Shown: positions 11,427 through 23,065 of the stretch, piece by piece
Layout of the letters: each line of letters begins with the position of its first letter
How positions within the stretch are numbered: the stretch's first letter is position 1
DNA from: Mikania micrantha
Taxonomy: Eukaryota > Streptophyta > Magnoliopsida > Asterales > Asteraceae
DNA length: 64,000 bases
Direction of reading: 5' to 3'
NCBI GenBank assembly: GCA_009363875.1
Contig: CM018697.1
Coordinates: 53,089,484-53,153,483, forward strand
Position numbers and translations under genes: made by a program
The notes under the pieces: model-generated
Seen by the model: the letters and a program-made list of their open reading frames with translations, nothing else
Databases searched by the model: none
What the model was told of the DNA's origin: nothing

Positions 11427-13056
11427 TCAATCCTTGGAAGTGTCTTTCTTGAAATACTTTTCTGAAATGGATTTCCAGTCTGCTCTAGCATGAACCCTTA
11501 AGCATATGCAGATCCTGATCACTCTCATGAACTGAAGTTCCTGTTCCATGTCTTGTACATCAAAGAAAATCTGGTGGCGATAGAGAGCTTTAACATCGTT
11601 GTGTGACAAGTTAGTCAACCACATCGGGTAAAATATACGTTCAGTCTCCCATTTCTTCTCCTTGCACATAACTATCACAGCTTCTCCACTTCTCCCGTCG
11701 TAGCACCACCATCGGAAGCCCTCTATAAAGCCTTGTCGCATCTTCCTTAAAGGAATCTTCTTCAAAACTTTAGGAGGAAGCCACTTCAGGATAACTTTAT
11801 GTTTCCGGGTATCTCCATCTATCTCTGGCAAGTAATATCTTTCAGGTTGTTGAGGCCTGAAGTTCACCCACTTTTTTCTGTATTCATATTGCAGCTATCG
11901 GGAGAACCAAGCTGACATCCCAGAGTCTTCACTATAAAGCATCCTCAGATGTGCCAGTTGATTTACTTCAAATCCCGGCAACGTCTTGAAGTCATGAGGA
12001 TGCTTAAAGTAATCTATTCCTCTTTCCCTCTTCACAACATAACATCCTAAGTCATGAAAGTAAGCCCAGCTCAGAATCTGACCTCCAGCTTTGTAGCCTT
12101 TGGTTCTGTAAACCTTTTTGTGAGTTACTGGCTTCTTTTCATTGTTTTTTTTAGGATCTCCCAATAGGCCTTTCATTCTTCTTTCCTTTGTTTGATATCA
12201 ACAGCTTCAGACTTACTGACTTCAACCTGTTCTTCCAAGTATCTGGTCAACATCTCCTCAGTGGCTTGATCAAATAAATCAGTGAAAGTAGGCAGTTCGT
12301 CCTCAGCCGATGTATACTTTGGATACTCCTCCTCTGTTATATCCTCCAGAATGACCTCATCAATGTCATCAAAACTTTCTGGAGTTGGCTCATCAAAAGC
12401 TGGAACTGAGGTATCATCAGTAATAACCTCATCAGGATTTAAACTGAACAACTCAGCTATCTGCTCCTTTGATAAGCTATGAATGATCTCACCCTCTTCT
12501 TTTATCATAGCTAACTGAGTGCTGTATAATGCCCTGAGCGTCAAGAATCATAGTGAGTGTCTCATCCATTTGACGTCTCACGGGCACAGCATCAACTTCC
12601 TCGGTAGCAGCTGATTCTTCTGTCTGTGTAGGAGGAGGTTAAGAAGGAGCCTTGTTCTTCTTGTCATGTATGGACTTGGACCGAATCTCAGGAGGGGAAG
12701 GGTCTTGATCATCATAATCATCGGTACTTGAAGAATCAGAAGATCCACTTCCCGAACCATCCTGGTCATCATCATCATCAGAGTCGTCATCTTTCTCTGA
12801 ATCTTCATAATCAACCTTTTCCTCATCAGACTCTTCATCTTCCTCTTCATCTTCTTTGTCTGATTCATCGGAAATAGCTGCAGAACCCTCAATTCTTGGA
12901 GTGCATTCCTTGGAACTTTCAACCAGTTCAGCAAGTCTGGCGTTCTCAGCTTCTAAGAGCAGGATTCTCTCATTGAAACCAGTGGCAGTCAGGCCAACTG
13001 ATTATGCTCATCAATATATTTCAGCAGCTGCTCCTCTTGTTGAGCAGAATGAGCTC
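11427..13056 (-). pseudogene. Additional 3' gene of Copia B, C-terminal part, broken
   Basis: Continues the gene at 13057-14910 through frameshifts and stops. From 13056 down, the readable pieces are a glutamine-rich coiled coil, a strongly acidic Glu/Asp/Ser stretch (about 12930-12680), then 12544-12173 (acidic, Leu-rich helix pattern), 12176-11895 (basic start, KVYRTKGYKAGGQILSWAY) and 11867-11427 (WLPPKVLKKIPLRKM, then FRWWCYDGRSGEAVIVM). The last three pieces have coding-like composition and no known enzymatic motif. I recognise the general type from large predicted proteins found beside Copia pol in Asteraceae genomes, but its function is not established. It ends 20 bases before the 3' LTR. 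Confidence 0.6.
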
Positions 13057-14910
13057 TCAGATCAGCTCGTTGATCAGCAGCCTGTAGTAATAAGGCATCC
13101 TGACGTTTACCCGCTGGGTGAGCTGGGCAATAACCAATTCCTGCTCTTTGTTCTTCTTCTCTTGTTCCAGGCTCCTCTCCATCAATCTAAGTACCATACT
13201 ATTCAATGTGCTCAACTGATCAATAACTGAAACAGTAGGTATGAACGTGTCAGCTCGTGAAGTGGAGGGACCAGAAGAGGCATCAGTAAATATAGGAGCC
13301 TGAGAAACCAAGGTGGTCAGAGGGGCAATGGTAGTGTGTGTCAGAATATCCCGTGACCTAGTCAGTGAAGAAACTGTAGTTGTAGCCACTGATGTAACAG
13401 TAGTTGTGGCAGCAACTGACAGTTCTGACCTTCTCCGAAAGAGAAACCTAGCTCTCTTTCTCCTGCCAGCTGGAGATGATGTGGATTGAGTTGCAGCAGC
13501 AACAATCACGGCTACTGTAGATGTAGAGGTAGAAGTACGAGGAGGAGGAGACACATCAAACTCTAGAATAAATGAAGGATCAATGATCTCTTCAAGTTCA
13601 GCTTCGCTCCTTTTCTTTCTCTTCTTCATCAGTCTCCCTCCAATCCAAACGCTCTCAAACTCATCATCTGGTGTGTCTTCTGAGTCAGAATTTTCAGCAC
13701 CATCACCACCAGCTTCACCACCATCATCACCTGAGTCATTTGACTCATCCCTGTCTTCAGCAGATGTGGTGCATGTCATATCAATAGGAGTAGTCACTGT
13801 GGAGGTAGTAGTGACCATGAAGTCCAGCTCCAACAATGAATCAATATGTACATCCTCATCATGTGCCACAGAAGTACTAACTCCAGCACCAACAGAAACA
13901 ACACCAGCTTCAACTAAGCTCACTTCAACATTAGTAATCATATCACTAACCCCAGCACTCACACCAACAGAACTCACAGCTACAGTGCTCACGGCAACTG
14001 AGCTCTCACCAGCACTAGCACCAACACCACTACCTCCTGCACCATCATCATCACCACTATCATCACCAGGCACAACTATATCCTCCACCTCAGAGTCTGA
14101 GTCTTCGTGCCTCCATCTCCTGCCAGGTGGAGCAATATAATCAAGCCTCACCAGATGGCCAAACAAAGAATGAACAGTGGGCTTCCTCTCCTTGCCTCTA
14201 TATGACATCACCCTGTTGAGAATGAGGTCATTCATGTGCTCCAGTCTAATGACATCAACATTGATCTTCGGCAAATCAGGTAACTGAGCATCTATCAATT
14301 GTTGCAAGAACCTAGGATACATCAAGAACTTCTTATCTCCCTTCAGAGCCTCATTCTCCTTCATATGAGTGAAGATCATCTCAGAGAAGTTGAAAGGCCT
14401 GTTCAGCACCAATGCAACAAAGGCACACTGAATAGTCTCTCGCATATAATCAAATCCACCTCTCTTGGACCTGAGGCAGTGAATCAGTACATGAGCAAGG
14501 TACTTGAATTGTGGAGACATGTAAGCTTTGTTGAGGATTCCTACTCCTAGATCGCCCTCGTACTTGCACCTCATAAAGCAGCCACGAACTAAGTAACAAT
14601 CCAACAGATACGGCTGATCAGGTGAATCCTGGAAACCACAAACTCTCCTGATAGGCTCAGCTGATATAACCACATCGTGCCCAAGAACCTTTCCCCTGAT
14701 GACAGTAGGCTTAGCTTCGCAATCGATATCAGCAGAGGCCCAGAAATCTTGCTGATGCGAGTGATATGGCACATGCATAATAGATATGGCAGTGAAAATC
14801 CTCGAATGTCTCAGAAATGTGATAATATCGGTGTAATGTCTGGCATTTGGTGTAGTGAGATCCAAATGAGCACAGATGTTGTTCTTGTCACCGACTTGTA
14901 TCCAGCCATT
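13057..14910 (-). pseudogene. Additional 3' gene of Copia B, N-terminal part (about 617 residues)
   Basis: Open frame from a predicted splice acceptor at 14911 down to 13057. Residues ~1-270 look globular (DIITFLRHSRIF, FKYLAHVLIHCLRSKRGG, KFLMYPRFLQQLIDAQLP). Next comes a low-complexity acidic, Val/Ser/Thr/Gly-rich stretch, two basic patches resembling nuclear signals (KKRKKR and RRKRAR) and a C-terminal coiled coil (ERSLEQEKKNKEQE). An ATG sits one base after the acceptor but in another frame, so a one-base frameshift may hide the true start. No membrane segment or signal peptide is seen, so the env-like label used for genes in this position is not supported. The frame breaks at 13057. Function unknown. 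Confidence 0.65.
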
Positions 14911-15382
14911 CTGAAAATTAGATAAAGACATGTTAGAACAATTCAGTTGCACAAAATACAGAAATCAGAACAAAGAAACATTTGAACAAGTTTGGCCGAA
15001 TGAAGTTGATTTGGACGAATGAACTCTTTGGTCGAATGATTCATTCGTCGAATAAACCTCATTCATCGAATAAGTTATGTGCTAACTTAGCCATTCATCG
15101 AATGAGCTTCATTCTCCGAATGAGTCATTCGCCGAATGGCGTCATTCGGCTGTCTGTTCAAGTTCAAACCCCCTTTGACAAAATGTTCAAATTAGCTCGC
15201 AAAATTCATATATTCAAGCTCAGAATCGACCGATTAAGAGTTTTAAAACAGGTCTTTTGTGTTTTAGATGTCATTTTGACCATCTATTTAACAGGCGATT
15301 CCAGAAACCCTAAAACCCTTAATTCGGTTCTGTTTTTGATGTTTTCATGGTCAAAATTCGATGATTTTTGATCCCCATGTAC
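14911..15382 (-). other. Predicted leader intron of the additional gene in Copia B
   Basis: On the minus strand a CTCAG|GTACAT donor (intron begins 15382) and a CTAAC branch site (14936-14932) with TTTTCAG acceptor (intron ends 14911) define a 472-nt intron. It contains ATTCGGCGAATG-type palindromes. Sequence prediction only. Confidence 0.45.
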
Positions 15383-15740
15383 CTGAGATGATAAGAAACA
15401 AAGTTATCAGAAGCTGGATCAAGAATGATGATGAAAAATAGGTCAGTCGTGGAGAGAGAGTGATTCGGGCGAATGACACACACAGTATCGTCCGAATGAA
15501 AAATGAGAGAATGAGGGTAGTTGACCGATTGAATGTTTATATAGGTTGAGTCATTTGCCGAATGAAACCGGCGAATGAACTCTTTCTTCCCAAAGACATT
15601 CGCCGAAAGAGACCAGCGAATGAGTTCTTTCTCCCAAAAGTCATTCGCCGAATGAGTTGGAGAATCTCTTCTTTCGATCAAGAGTCATTTGCCGAATGAC
15701 TCATTCGCCGAATGAAGTCATTTGGTCGAATGGGCCATTC
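14985..15740. repeat. ATTCGGCGAATG palindrome clusters around the additional gene start
   Basis: Two clusters (14993-15150 and 15465-15740) of CATTCGCCGAATG, TTCGTCGAA and related words, many self-complementary. Similar clusters occur in both LTRs and in the gag leader of the same element. Confidence 0.75.
15535..15543 (-). promoter_or_regulatory. Candidate internal promoter TATA box
   Basis: TATATAAAC on the minus strand. About 30 bases downstream begins a stretch leading into CTCTCTCTCC, then the predicted leader intron and the additional gene. This suggests the gene has its own promoter instead of relying on the LTR. Inference from motif order. Confidence 0.4.
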
Positions 15741-16299
15741 TCACCACAAAACACACACTAATTTCAAGATTTGACATTATGATTAGAAAAACAGATGCCA
15801 TTTATGAAGATAAGTCTGGTTGGTTCAGGATTCAAATGAGACAGACATCTGAATTTACGAATGGTCACCTAAACTGAAATTGAAAATAGAAAATATTTTT
15901 GTAATTTTCTGAAACAAATTACAACTGTACAACTAGCACCTATAAAAGAAGAAACACATATTTTTGTGAGAGATCTGTTGAAAAACTAGTACATACATCT
16001 AATCAAATCAAATCAGCATTAATGAATGTTTCATTTCAGACACTTTTGACTTGTGATATGATTACTAATATATCTGTCCACTTTAAGCTTTTCAGTACAA
16101 AATTTATTAAACTCATTTGATGATCACTTATGTTTTCTGACTGAGCTACACATTTTATCTATTCAGCAAAGATTAAAATCAGTTTATAACTCATCTCCGC
16201 ATATCTTAATACCCAGTACCATAAATTCCATAAGGTTCCAATTTATTTTCTTTTTTTATTTTTCTTTTTGATTTGTCTCTCATGACCAACACATTCTCA
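15741..16299. other. Noncoding part of Copia B between pol and additional gene
   Basis: AT-rich, no open frame of note and no recognised motif apart from poly-T runs at 16240-16270. Confidence 0.5.
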
Positions 16300-16563
16300 T
16301 GGACGGCTTCAACTAGGTTCGTCCTTGTAATATGGCACGTATACAGACCTGTGTTGACATGATTGACTTGTTCTATCCAAATGGACGGCTTCAACTAGGT
16401 TCGTCCCAGTAATATGGCACGTGTATGGAATCGAACTTATTTTATTTTTGTATTTTTCACAAGCTTAATACCAGCTTGATTTTCTTTTATTTTATTTAGA
16501 TTCTATCATTCTCATCTGAATGGACGGCTTCAGCTAGGTCCGTCCCAGCAATATGGCACGTGT
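16300..16563 (-). repeat. Three dispersed copies of a 44-bp hairpin repeat
   Basis: Copies at about 16300-16343, 16380-16424 and 16520-16563 (plus-strand reading begins ATGGACGGCTTCA and ends AATATGGCACGT). Each holds GGACG...CGTCC inverted arms; the third copy has GGACGG/CCGTCC, a compensated pair. The minus strand of copies 2 and 3 starts with CACGTGCC, a G-box-like word. Confidence 0.75.
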
Positions 16564-16916
16564 ACATACTTTGAATTCATGAATCATTGGAAACCTTATT
16601 GGATCTCATGATAACAAGTGTATGCCTGATTTGAGTCATAAACTATTCTTCACTTAACTGTCTTTCAAAAACAGATCCCACAAATCAAATTTTCTAAGTA
16701 TTCACAAATTAGTCTATTCATTTTGTAATGTCAGCCTATCAGTACATCTACTCACAATTCTCATATGTCTTCCATTTATGCATTCACCAAAAATTTTAGG
16801 ACATGAAAGATTAATGTATTACTTTCTCAAAGAAGACCTTCTCATTTTTCTACTTTTTTAACTGTTTTTGTATTTTTAATTTTTCAGATGTTTTTGGTTT
16901 TTCAATTTAGCTACTA

Positions 16917-16926
16917 TCTCCCCCTA
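16917..16926 (-). promoter_or_regulatory. Internal PPT-like tract of Copia B
   Basis: TAGGGGGAGAT on the minus strand, just after the end of pol. Extra polypurine tracts after pol are a described property of Sireviruses. Confidence 0.5.
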
Positions 16927-17129
16927 AAAACCTAAAACAGAAAATCTTTTTGAGTTTTTGATTAAGATAAGGAAATAGACAAGAGAACTAAATGAAATAA
17001 AGAAATAAATCAAAACAAAACTATCTAAAAAGTCGATGATCATTTGTTAGATTCAGATGAAGGTAGAACTTCATCCTTTTGGAAAACAACATTAGTCGAT
17101 AACAGATATAATAATCTGGATTTATCAAA

Positions 17130-18665
17130 AGCTTTTGTGAAAAAGATCGGCTTTCTGGTGATTGGTGTGAATTTTAACAACATCGATTAGTTTCTTTTCA
17201 AAACAATCACATATGAAGTGATATTTAATGTCGATGTGTTTTGTTTTTGAGTGCTGGACCGGATTCATAGTGACAACTATGGCAGCAGTATTATCAACAT
17301 ATATAGGAGTGTTAGAAAAATGTAACCCATAGTCCCTAAGTTGCTGTTGGATCCAGATGATCTGAGAACAGCAACTAGCAGCAGCAATATATCAGCTTCA
17401 CAGGTTGAAGTAGACACCGACGTCTGCTTCTTGCACTGCCAGGTAACTAAGCAAGTTCCAAAGAACTGACATCCCGCAGACGTTGACTTGTAATCTCTCT
17501 TGCATCCACCATAATCTGAATCACTGTATGCAGTAAGATCAAAATTATCATCATTAGGGTACCATAAGCCAAGATCCGGTGTACCCTTCAGATTACGCAT
17601 AATCCGTTTCACAGCAATCAGATGTGACACTCTTGGTTTAGATTGATAACGAGCACACAAGCATGTGGCGAACATGATGTCTGGTCGAGAAGCAGTTAGA
17701 TACATCAAAGAACCAATCATTCCTCAGTACAGAGTGGCATCAATTAACTCCCCCTTTTCATCTGGTGTAATCCTGTGATTAACAGGTAGCGGGGTACCAG
17801 CAGGTTTCGCATCTGACATACTGAACCGGCTCAGTATGTCACCAACATATTTGGTCTGATGAATGAAGATGCCTGCCTCAGATTGATCCACCTGTAATCC
17901 CAGAAAAAATTTCATCTCTCCCATTGAGCTCATCTCAAACTTCTCCTTCATAACCTTATCAAACTCTTTGCACAGACAATCATTCGTGGAACCAAAGATA
18001 ATATCGTCCACATAAACTTGTACCAAGAGTAGATCACCATCCTTTTCTCGAATAAACAGTGTACAGTCAATGACACCTCTTCTGAACCCGTTGCTCAGAA
18101 GGTGAGTGGAAAGTGTCTCATACCATGCGCGCGGTGCTTGATGTAATCCATATAAGGCCTTGTCTAACTTGTAGACTTGGTCACGATGCAATGGATCCTC
18201 AAACCCGGGAGGTTGACTGACATACACTGTTTCACTGATCACACCATGAAGGAATGCACTCTTGACATCCATTTTATAGACTTTAAACTTTTTGAATGAT
18301 GCATATGCCAAGAAAATACGAATTGCTTCAAGACGAGCAACTAGTGCAAACACTTCATTATAATCCAAACCTTCAATCTGTTTGAATCCCTGTACAACCA
18401 GACGTGCCTTGTTTCGCACAATGATCCCATGATCATCTTTTTTGTAGCGAAGAACCCATTAGGTGCCAATTACTTTTGCACCTTTTGGTACAACCAGACG
18501 TGCCTTGTTTCGCACAATGATCCCATGATCATCTTTTTTGCAGCGAAGAACCCATTAGGTGCCAATTACTTTTGCACCTTTTGGTCTGTCAACAAGTTGC
18601 CAGACTCCTAGTTTCTTGAATTGTAGGAGTTCTTCTTGTATGGCATCAACCCACGATTCTTCCTT
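17130..18665 (-). pseudogene. Copia B reverse transcriptase and RNase H
   Basis: RT begins at about 18580 and reads through a 96-bp duplication, then continuously 18419-17724 with NKARLVVQGF, KMDVKSAFLHG and the active-site YVDDIIFGST. RNase H follows (17720 down) with SRPDIMFA, YSDSDYGGC and, after a frameshift near 17385, the WIQQQLRDYG and HIDIKYHF parts to about 17130. Breaks: a stop in each duplicate unit, a stop between 17724 and 17720, and the RNase H frameshift. The YVDD box is intact. RT would copy element RNA to cDNA in a virus-like particle; this copy cannot make a full product. Confidence 0.85.
18393..18584 (-). repeat. 96-bp in-frame tandem duplication in RT
   Basis: Units 18393-18488 and 18489-18584 differ at one base. 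The unit equals 32 codons at the N-terminus of RT. Both carry the same TAA stop (before WVLR), so the stop existed before the duplication. Confidence 0.9.
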
Positions 18666-19861
18666 TAAAGCTTAAGTGACGGTACGCGGTCCCCCTGAAG
18701 AAAGCTGATTTCTGGTCTTAACCCCATCTAATGGACTACCAATAATGTTCCCTTGAGGATGAATACGATTAATTCTTCCAACCGGATGAGGAGGAACCTC
18801 AACCTGTGCATCTAGTTTGTTCAAATTCAAATCTTCAAGATTAGGTACAAGATCATCAACATCTGGTCCGGGGGCAGCAGGTTGAATAAGAATATCATCT
18901 GTGTCTGAACTGTCATCATTTGTCTGTACTGTAGGAATTGAAGTGGATGAAGGTTGCACTGGTTCATCAGGTGTATTTTGTGCATCATATAACATTTGAA
19001 CCACAACATCTTCATCTGAGTACATGGGAGGCATATTGAAAGAATCAAAGAGACCCGAATAATCAAACATCCAATCTGGGCCTTTTCTAGGCGGGGGCAT
19101 AGAATATCTCTGAACATCAACATGGTACCAATCTTCTACATTCTAAGTTGATCTGTTATATACCCTTTTATTCGGAGTGCTGTACCCAAGAAAGTACCCT
19201 TCTTCCACCTTCTCATTGAACTTGCCGTGCTCGTGTTTCTTAAGCGTCGTGCATGGTGCACCGAAAGGTTCAAGATACTTAAGATTTGGCTTTTTGTTAT
19301 GAAGTATATCAAAGCAAGTCTTCCCATGCCTCTTCACTATCAAAAACCTATTCAATGTGTAACAAGCATTTGCTACAGCCTCATTCCAGAATTGAACTGG
19401 AAGACAAGAATCAGCAAGCATTGTCCTAGCAGTCTCAATCAAAGTCCTGTTCTTTCGCTCAACAAACCATTCATTTGTGGGACATAAGGGGCATTAAATT
19501 GTTGAACAATTCCCCGTAAATTGCAGAAATTCTCCATGTTGTGGTTTTTGAACTCTGTCCCATTGTCGGTTCTGATTATACGAATCTTGAGCTTATAAAG
19601 AGATTCAAGTTTTGTAACCAACACTTGAATGCAGTCAAACGTTTCAGATTTCTCCTTTAGAAAGAAAACCCAAGAGTATCTGGAATATTCATCAGTGATG
19701 ACAAGACAGTATTGATCTCCAACTATACTCTTGCGGTTAACATGACCAAATAGATCCATATGGAGAAGCTTAAGTGGAACAGTGATTGAGTGATACTTCT
19801 TTGATTTGTGAGACTGCTTGACTTGCTTTCCCGTTTTGTAGGATACACAGACATCAGACAT
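18666..19861 (-). pseudogene. Copia B integrase
   Basis: Integrase core read as LLHMDLFG (first Asp), RTDNGTEFKN (second Asp), and a C-terminal catalytic Glu in the ERKNR-like region, which is split by a frameshift at about 19440. A second piece, 19442-19143, gives the conserved IETARTMLADSCLPVQFWNEA and FGAPC. The C-terminal linker 19100-18672 is acidic and Pro-rich. Integrase joins cDNA to host DNA. Two frameshifts and stops break this copy. Confidence 0.85.
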
Positions 19862-20405
19862 CAGACAGCTTGAAATTCTTCAGACTAACTCCTTCAACCA
19901 AATTGTTGTGTACCAGGTGATTCATCTTGCGCAGACTCAAATATCCTCTTATCTCAAAGAATTGTATCTTTCTCAGTTGCCTTTGACATAAAACATGAAG
20001 CTGTGGAGGATGTACTTGAAGCTGTGGCCATATTGAGTACATACAAGTCTTGCTTCCTGGGGGCTGACATCAAGATCCAATCTTCAGGAATAGTAAAACC
20101 TTGCTTTAGAATGTAACATTTGGAGTCATCAAAGAGAACTTTGTACTGTTTATCACAAATCTGTGATACTGATAAAGATTATTCTTCAACTGCTTGACAT
20201 ATTTGACTTTGTCAAAAGAAACTTGCCCATTTGACAGAATACCCTCTCCCGTTCTGAACCTGCCTTTGTCACCGGCAAATGATACATATCCACCATGAAC
20301 TGAATGAACATTTGAGAGCAGAGAAATATTTCCAGTCATATGCCTTGAAGCCTCACTATCGACAATCCAAGAGCTGTTAAGAGCAGCTGTTGGGGCTACC
20401 TGCAC
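19862..20405 (-). pseudogene. Copia B protease and pre-integrase domain
   Basis: Aspartic protease signature WIVDSEASRHMTG at the start. Copia proteases normally have DSGAS, so Gly to Glu next to the catalytic Asp would probably impair cleavage. The GAG-pre-integrase region follows to about 19860 with frame changes. Separated from gag by a stop and a few codons. Confidence 0.8.
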
Positions 20406-20418
20406 AAAAATGAAACAA

Positions 20419-22368
20419 TTAGTTCATTTTGGGAACCCAAGCCTTTACAGTCTTGGGTTGACCCAAAGAGTCACGGATCCAAACATCGATCCATTTACCA
20501 TCAGGGATAACCTTATCTGGAATAGGTGAAACAAAAGTCTCAGAAGACTTGACTTTCCAGACAGTATTTTTACTGAAAAAGTTTTTCAGATAAATGGATG
20601 ATGACTTGACTTGATTAACATTAATCACTTTTGGAACATCCATGTTCACCATTTTCCCTTTACCCTTGTCCAAAGATTTAACCTGAATTAGTTGTTTGGG
20701 TTTTGCTTGAGTTAATTTAGATTCAGATTTGACAGATTTTATGAAAATCTGATTTAGTTTCTTGGGTGGTGCAACTATCGGTCTAATCAACTGTGGACAA
20801 AATCTAACTATGTGTCCAGGAGCACCACACTCAAAACAAACTCTGTCACCCTTTTTATGAAAATGTTTGAATTCAGAAAAAGACTGCCTTTTTGGTTTGA
20901 AAAAAATTGTTTTAGGCTTGTTCTGATTAAAACCCAATCCCTTTTTCCCATTAGTCACAAGATTGTCAATCTTGTTATATGCACAAGCTTCATTTTCTTT
21001 TGAAGCTTTCACAAAGTTTAAAGCTTGATAAATTTTAGAAGATGAGATTGGGTCACCTTTCATGACTACAGGTGTGTGATTCTGAGCAACAACACAGTTA
21101 GATGAATTGCCAGATTCATCCTCAGAATCTGAGACCCAATCTTCAACAATTCCTTCCACAAAAGATTCCTCTGACAAGGAGGAACCCTCATCAGTAATCA
21201 TTCCAATTGGATCAATTACTAATGGAGTTTTAACTTGGAAATCTTTAACATCTTTGTCATCTGGTGAATTGACAAAGCTTTTTAAGATTGGTGGAGGACA
21301 TTGTTGATAGCTCACCTTTCCCTTACCCTTCTGATCAGTCCTTACTGATCATGTGCTCAATAATATAAGAAGAGCTTTCATAGCTCTTGAGTTTTTGACC
21401 TAAAGTCTCATAGTCACACTCGACTATGGCTAACTTCTTCTTTATCTCATTGATGGTATTGAGATAAGAGGTAATAACATCTTGCTTGTTTAGAACAACA
21501 ATCTCAGCCTCATGCAATTGTCTGTTTAAAAGTTCAATTTTAGCTTGAAAATCTTTTCATTAGATTTTAAAACTTTGTTTGCCTCAATGCACTGATTGAG
21601 ATAGCTAATCAAAGCAAAATTGTGATTTTGATAAGCAAGGACCTTGCTGTCAAGGTCAACACAATTAAAACATCTAGAACGAGAAGATGAACATTCATCA
21701 GATATCTGATCAGATTGTGAAGTTGCAGCAAGAGTAGCAGATGAGTTTACCATCAAAGCAAACTGAGTGAGAGATTCTTTAATATCAGCATCAAAATCAG
21801 ATTGAGTATCTGAATCAGACAAGCTTTCAGACTCTGAACCAGATGTTTCTTCTATCTTGATCTTTGCTTTTTCAAAAGTGCTCTCTCCATTGAAATCATC
21901 CATCTTCTGAATCTCAGCAACACATGCTTTATCTTGTCCCCCATGTTCAGAATTGAATATGAAATCCCAATTTTCTCCTTCATCCTGCTGTACCATTAAA
22001 GCTTTGCCCGCATTTGAGGAACTTGTTTGAGCAGGAGAATCAACAGGAACAAGTCTTCTTTCTGGATTAGCTGTAGAAGATTTCTGATGCTGAAAAGGAT
22101 TTTTGTTTCCAGCTTTCCTTGGATGTTTGCACTGTCTTGCAAAGTGACCCTTCTCCCCACAATTGTAACAAGTGACAGATGCCATGTCAAATCCAAACTT
22201 AGACTCCTTGTTTAGATTGATATCTTTTCCAGTTCTTTTCACAAACTCCTTTGCCCTTCTCATAGCACTAGCAAGAGCCCACATGATATCTATTCTCTCC
22301 ATATCATCTGGATCTATCTGAGAGTAGTCATCATTTGTCAGATAAGGATTGCCAATCTGTCTAGCTAC
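20419..22368 (-). pseudogene. Copia B gag, C-terminal part
   Basis: Continues the gag piece at 36423-35458 after removal of element C and one TAAAC. It contains a first zinc knuckle CYNCGEKGHFARQC, an acidic Ser-rich stretch, a coiled coil (frameshift near 21557, stop near 21335) and a second knuckle CFECGAPGHIVRFC, then a Lys-rich tail. A long gag with coiled coil and two CCHC motifs fits Sirevirus gag. Non-functional because of one frameshift and one stop. Confidence 0.85.
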
Positions 22369-22373
22369 TAAAC
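22369..22373 (+). repeat. Target-site duplication of element C (TAAAC)
   Basis: TAAAC here and at 35458-35462. Removing C plus one copy rejoins the gag frame of Copia B without a gap. Confidence 0.95.
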
Positions 22374-22696
22374 TGTAACATCACTGTACTTCCGGTCGTC
22401 CGTACATCCGTACAGTCGTACGATTGTACTGTTACGACCTGAGATTTTGTAATTATTAAATAATAATTTTCATTACTGATATTATCACTGTTACTGGTAT
22501 GAATGTTTATAATATATTATACGCGTAAACCACGGGAAGTTTAGTTGTGATACAACCAAACAGACCCGTAGTGTTTATCGCAGTTACTTATTACTGATGA
22601 TGATGGATTATTGGTCTGAGAATGGATTTGGGATGGAACTGGGAGTTTGTTAGAGTCTGGTTACTAAACATAGTCAAGGACCCATGGACATGGTTT

Positions 22697-22775
22697 ATCG
22701 AAATAGCGGTGGGACGGTGGCTAGGGCAGTTGCGACTGACCCTTACATATGCCCTATATATATGCATATTTCGGT
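22697..22775 (+). other. Structured GTGGGACGGTG / ATGCCCTATATATA module, LTR copy of C
   Basis: Outer arms ATCGAAATA (22697-22705) and TATTTCGGT (22767-22775) pair over nine positions with one wobble. Inside are the constant block GGTGGGACGGTGG, an inner hairpin with CAGT/ACTG around loop TGCG (22727-22738), and the constant CATATGCCCTATATATA. The 3' LTR copy is 32301-32379. Confidence 0.6.
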
Positions 22776-22935
22776 CTATCATGGATGTGTCAGTGACTAG
22801 GGTTTAGTGGGTTTTGGATTGGGAAATGATAATATTAAAAGTTGATAAAATAACGGGAATAATATTACGCGAAGTGAGGATACGAACATTAATTAAACGC
22901 GAATATTGATTCAGAAATATTAACTCAATAATGTA

Positions 22936-23065
22936 TTCGCGTGGGTGACGATTCACACTAATATAATTATTAAGAATAATATACTAAAACGATATTCCAT
23001 GAATTTTAAATCAAATCGAAATACGATACGAGCGTCGGATTCGCAAAGGTGACGATCTTTACGAA
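22936..23065 (+). promoter_or_regulatory. Two GTGACGAT-loop palindromes in U3 of element C
   Basis: 22936-22961 and 23040-23065. The second has arms TTCGCAAAG/CTTTACGAA, eight of nine paired, around GTGACGAT; the first is less perfect. They are homologous in position to the pair in element A although the rest of the LTR has diverged. The 3' LTR copies are 32540-32565 and 32644-32669. Confidence 0.55.

Noticed and set aside
13583..14140. Ser/Pro-rich 185-residue plus-strand frame
   Set aside because: Antisense shadow of the low-complexity part of the additional gene of Copia B.
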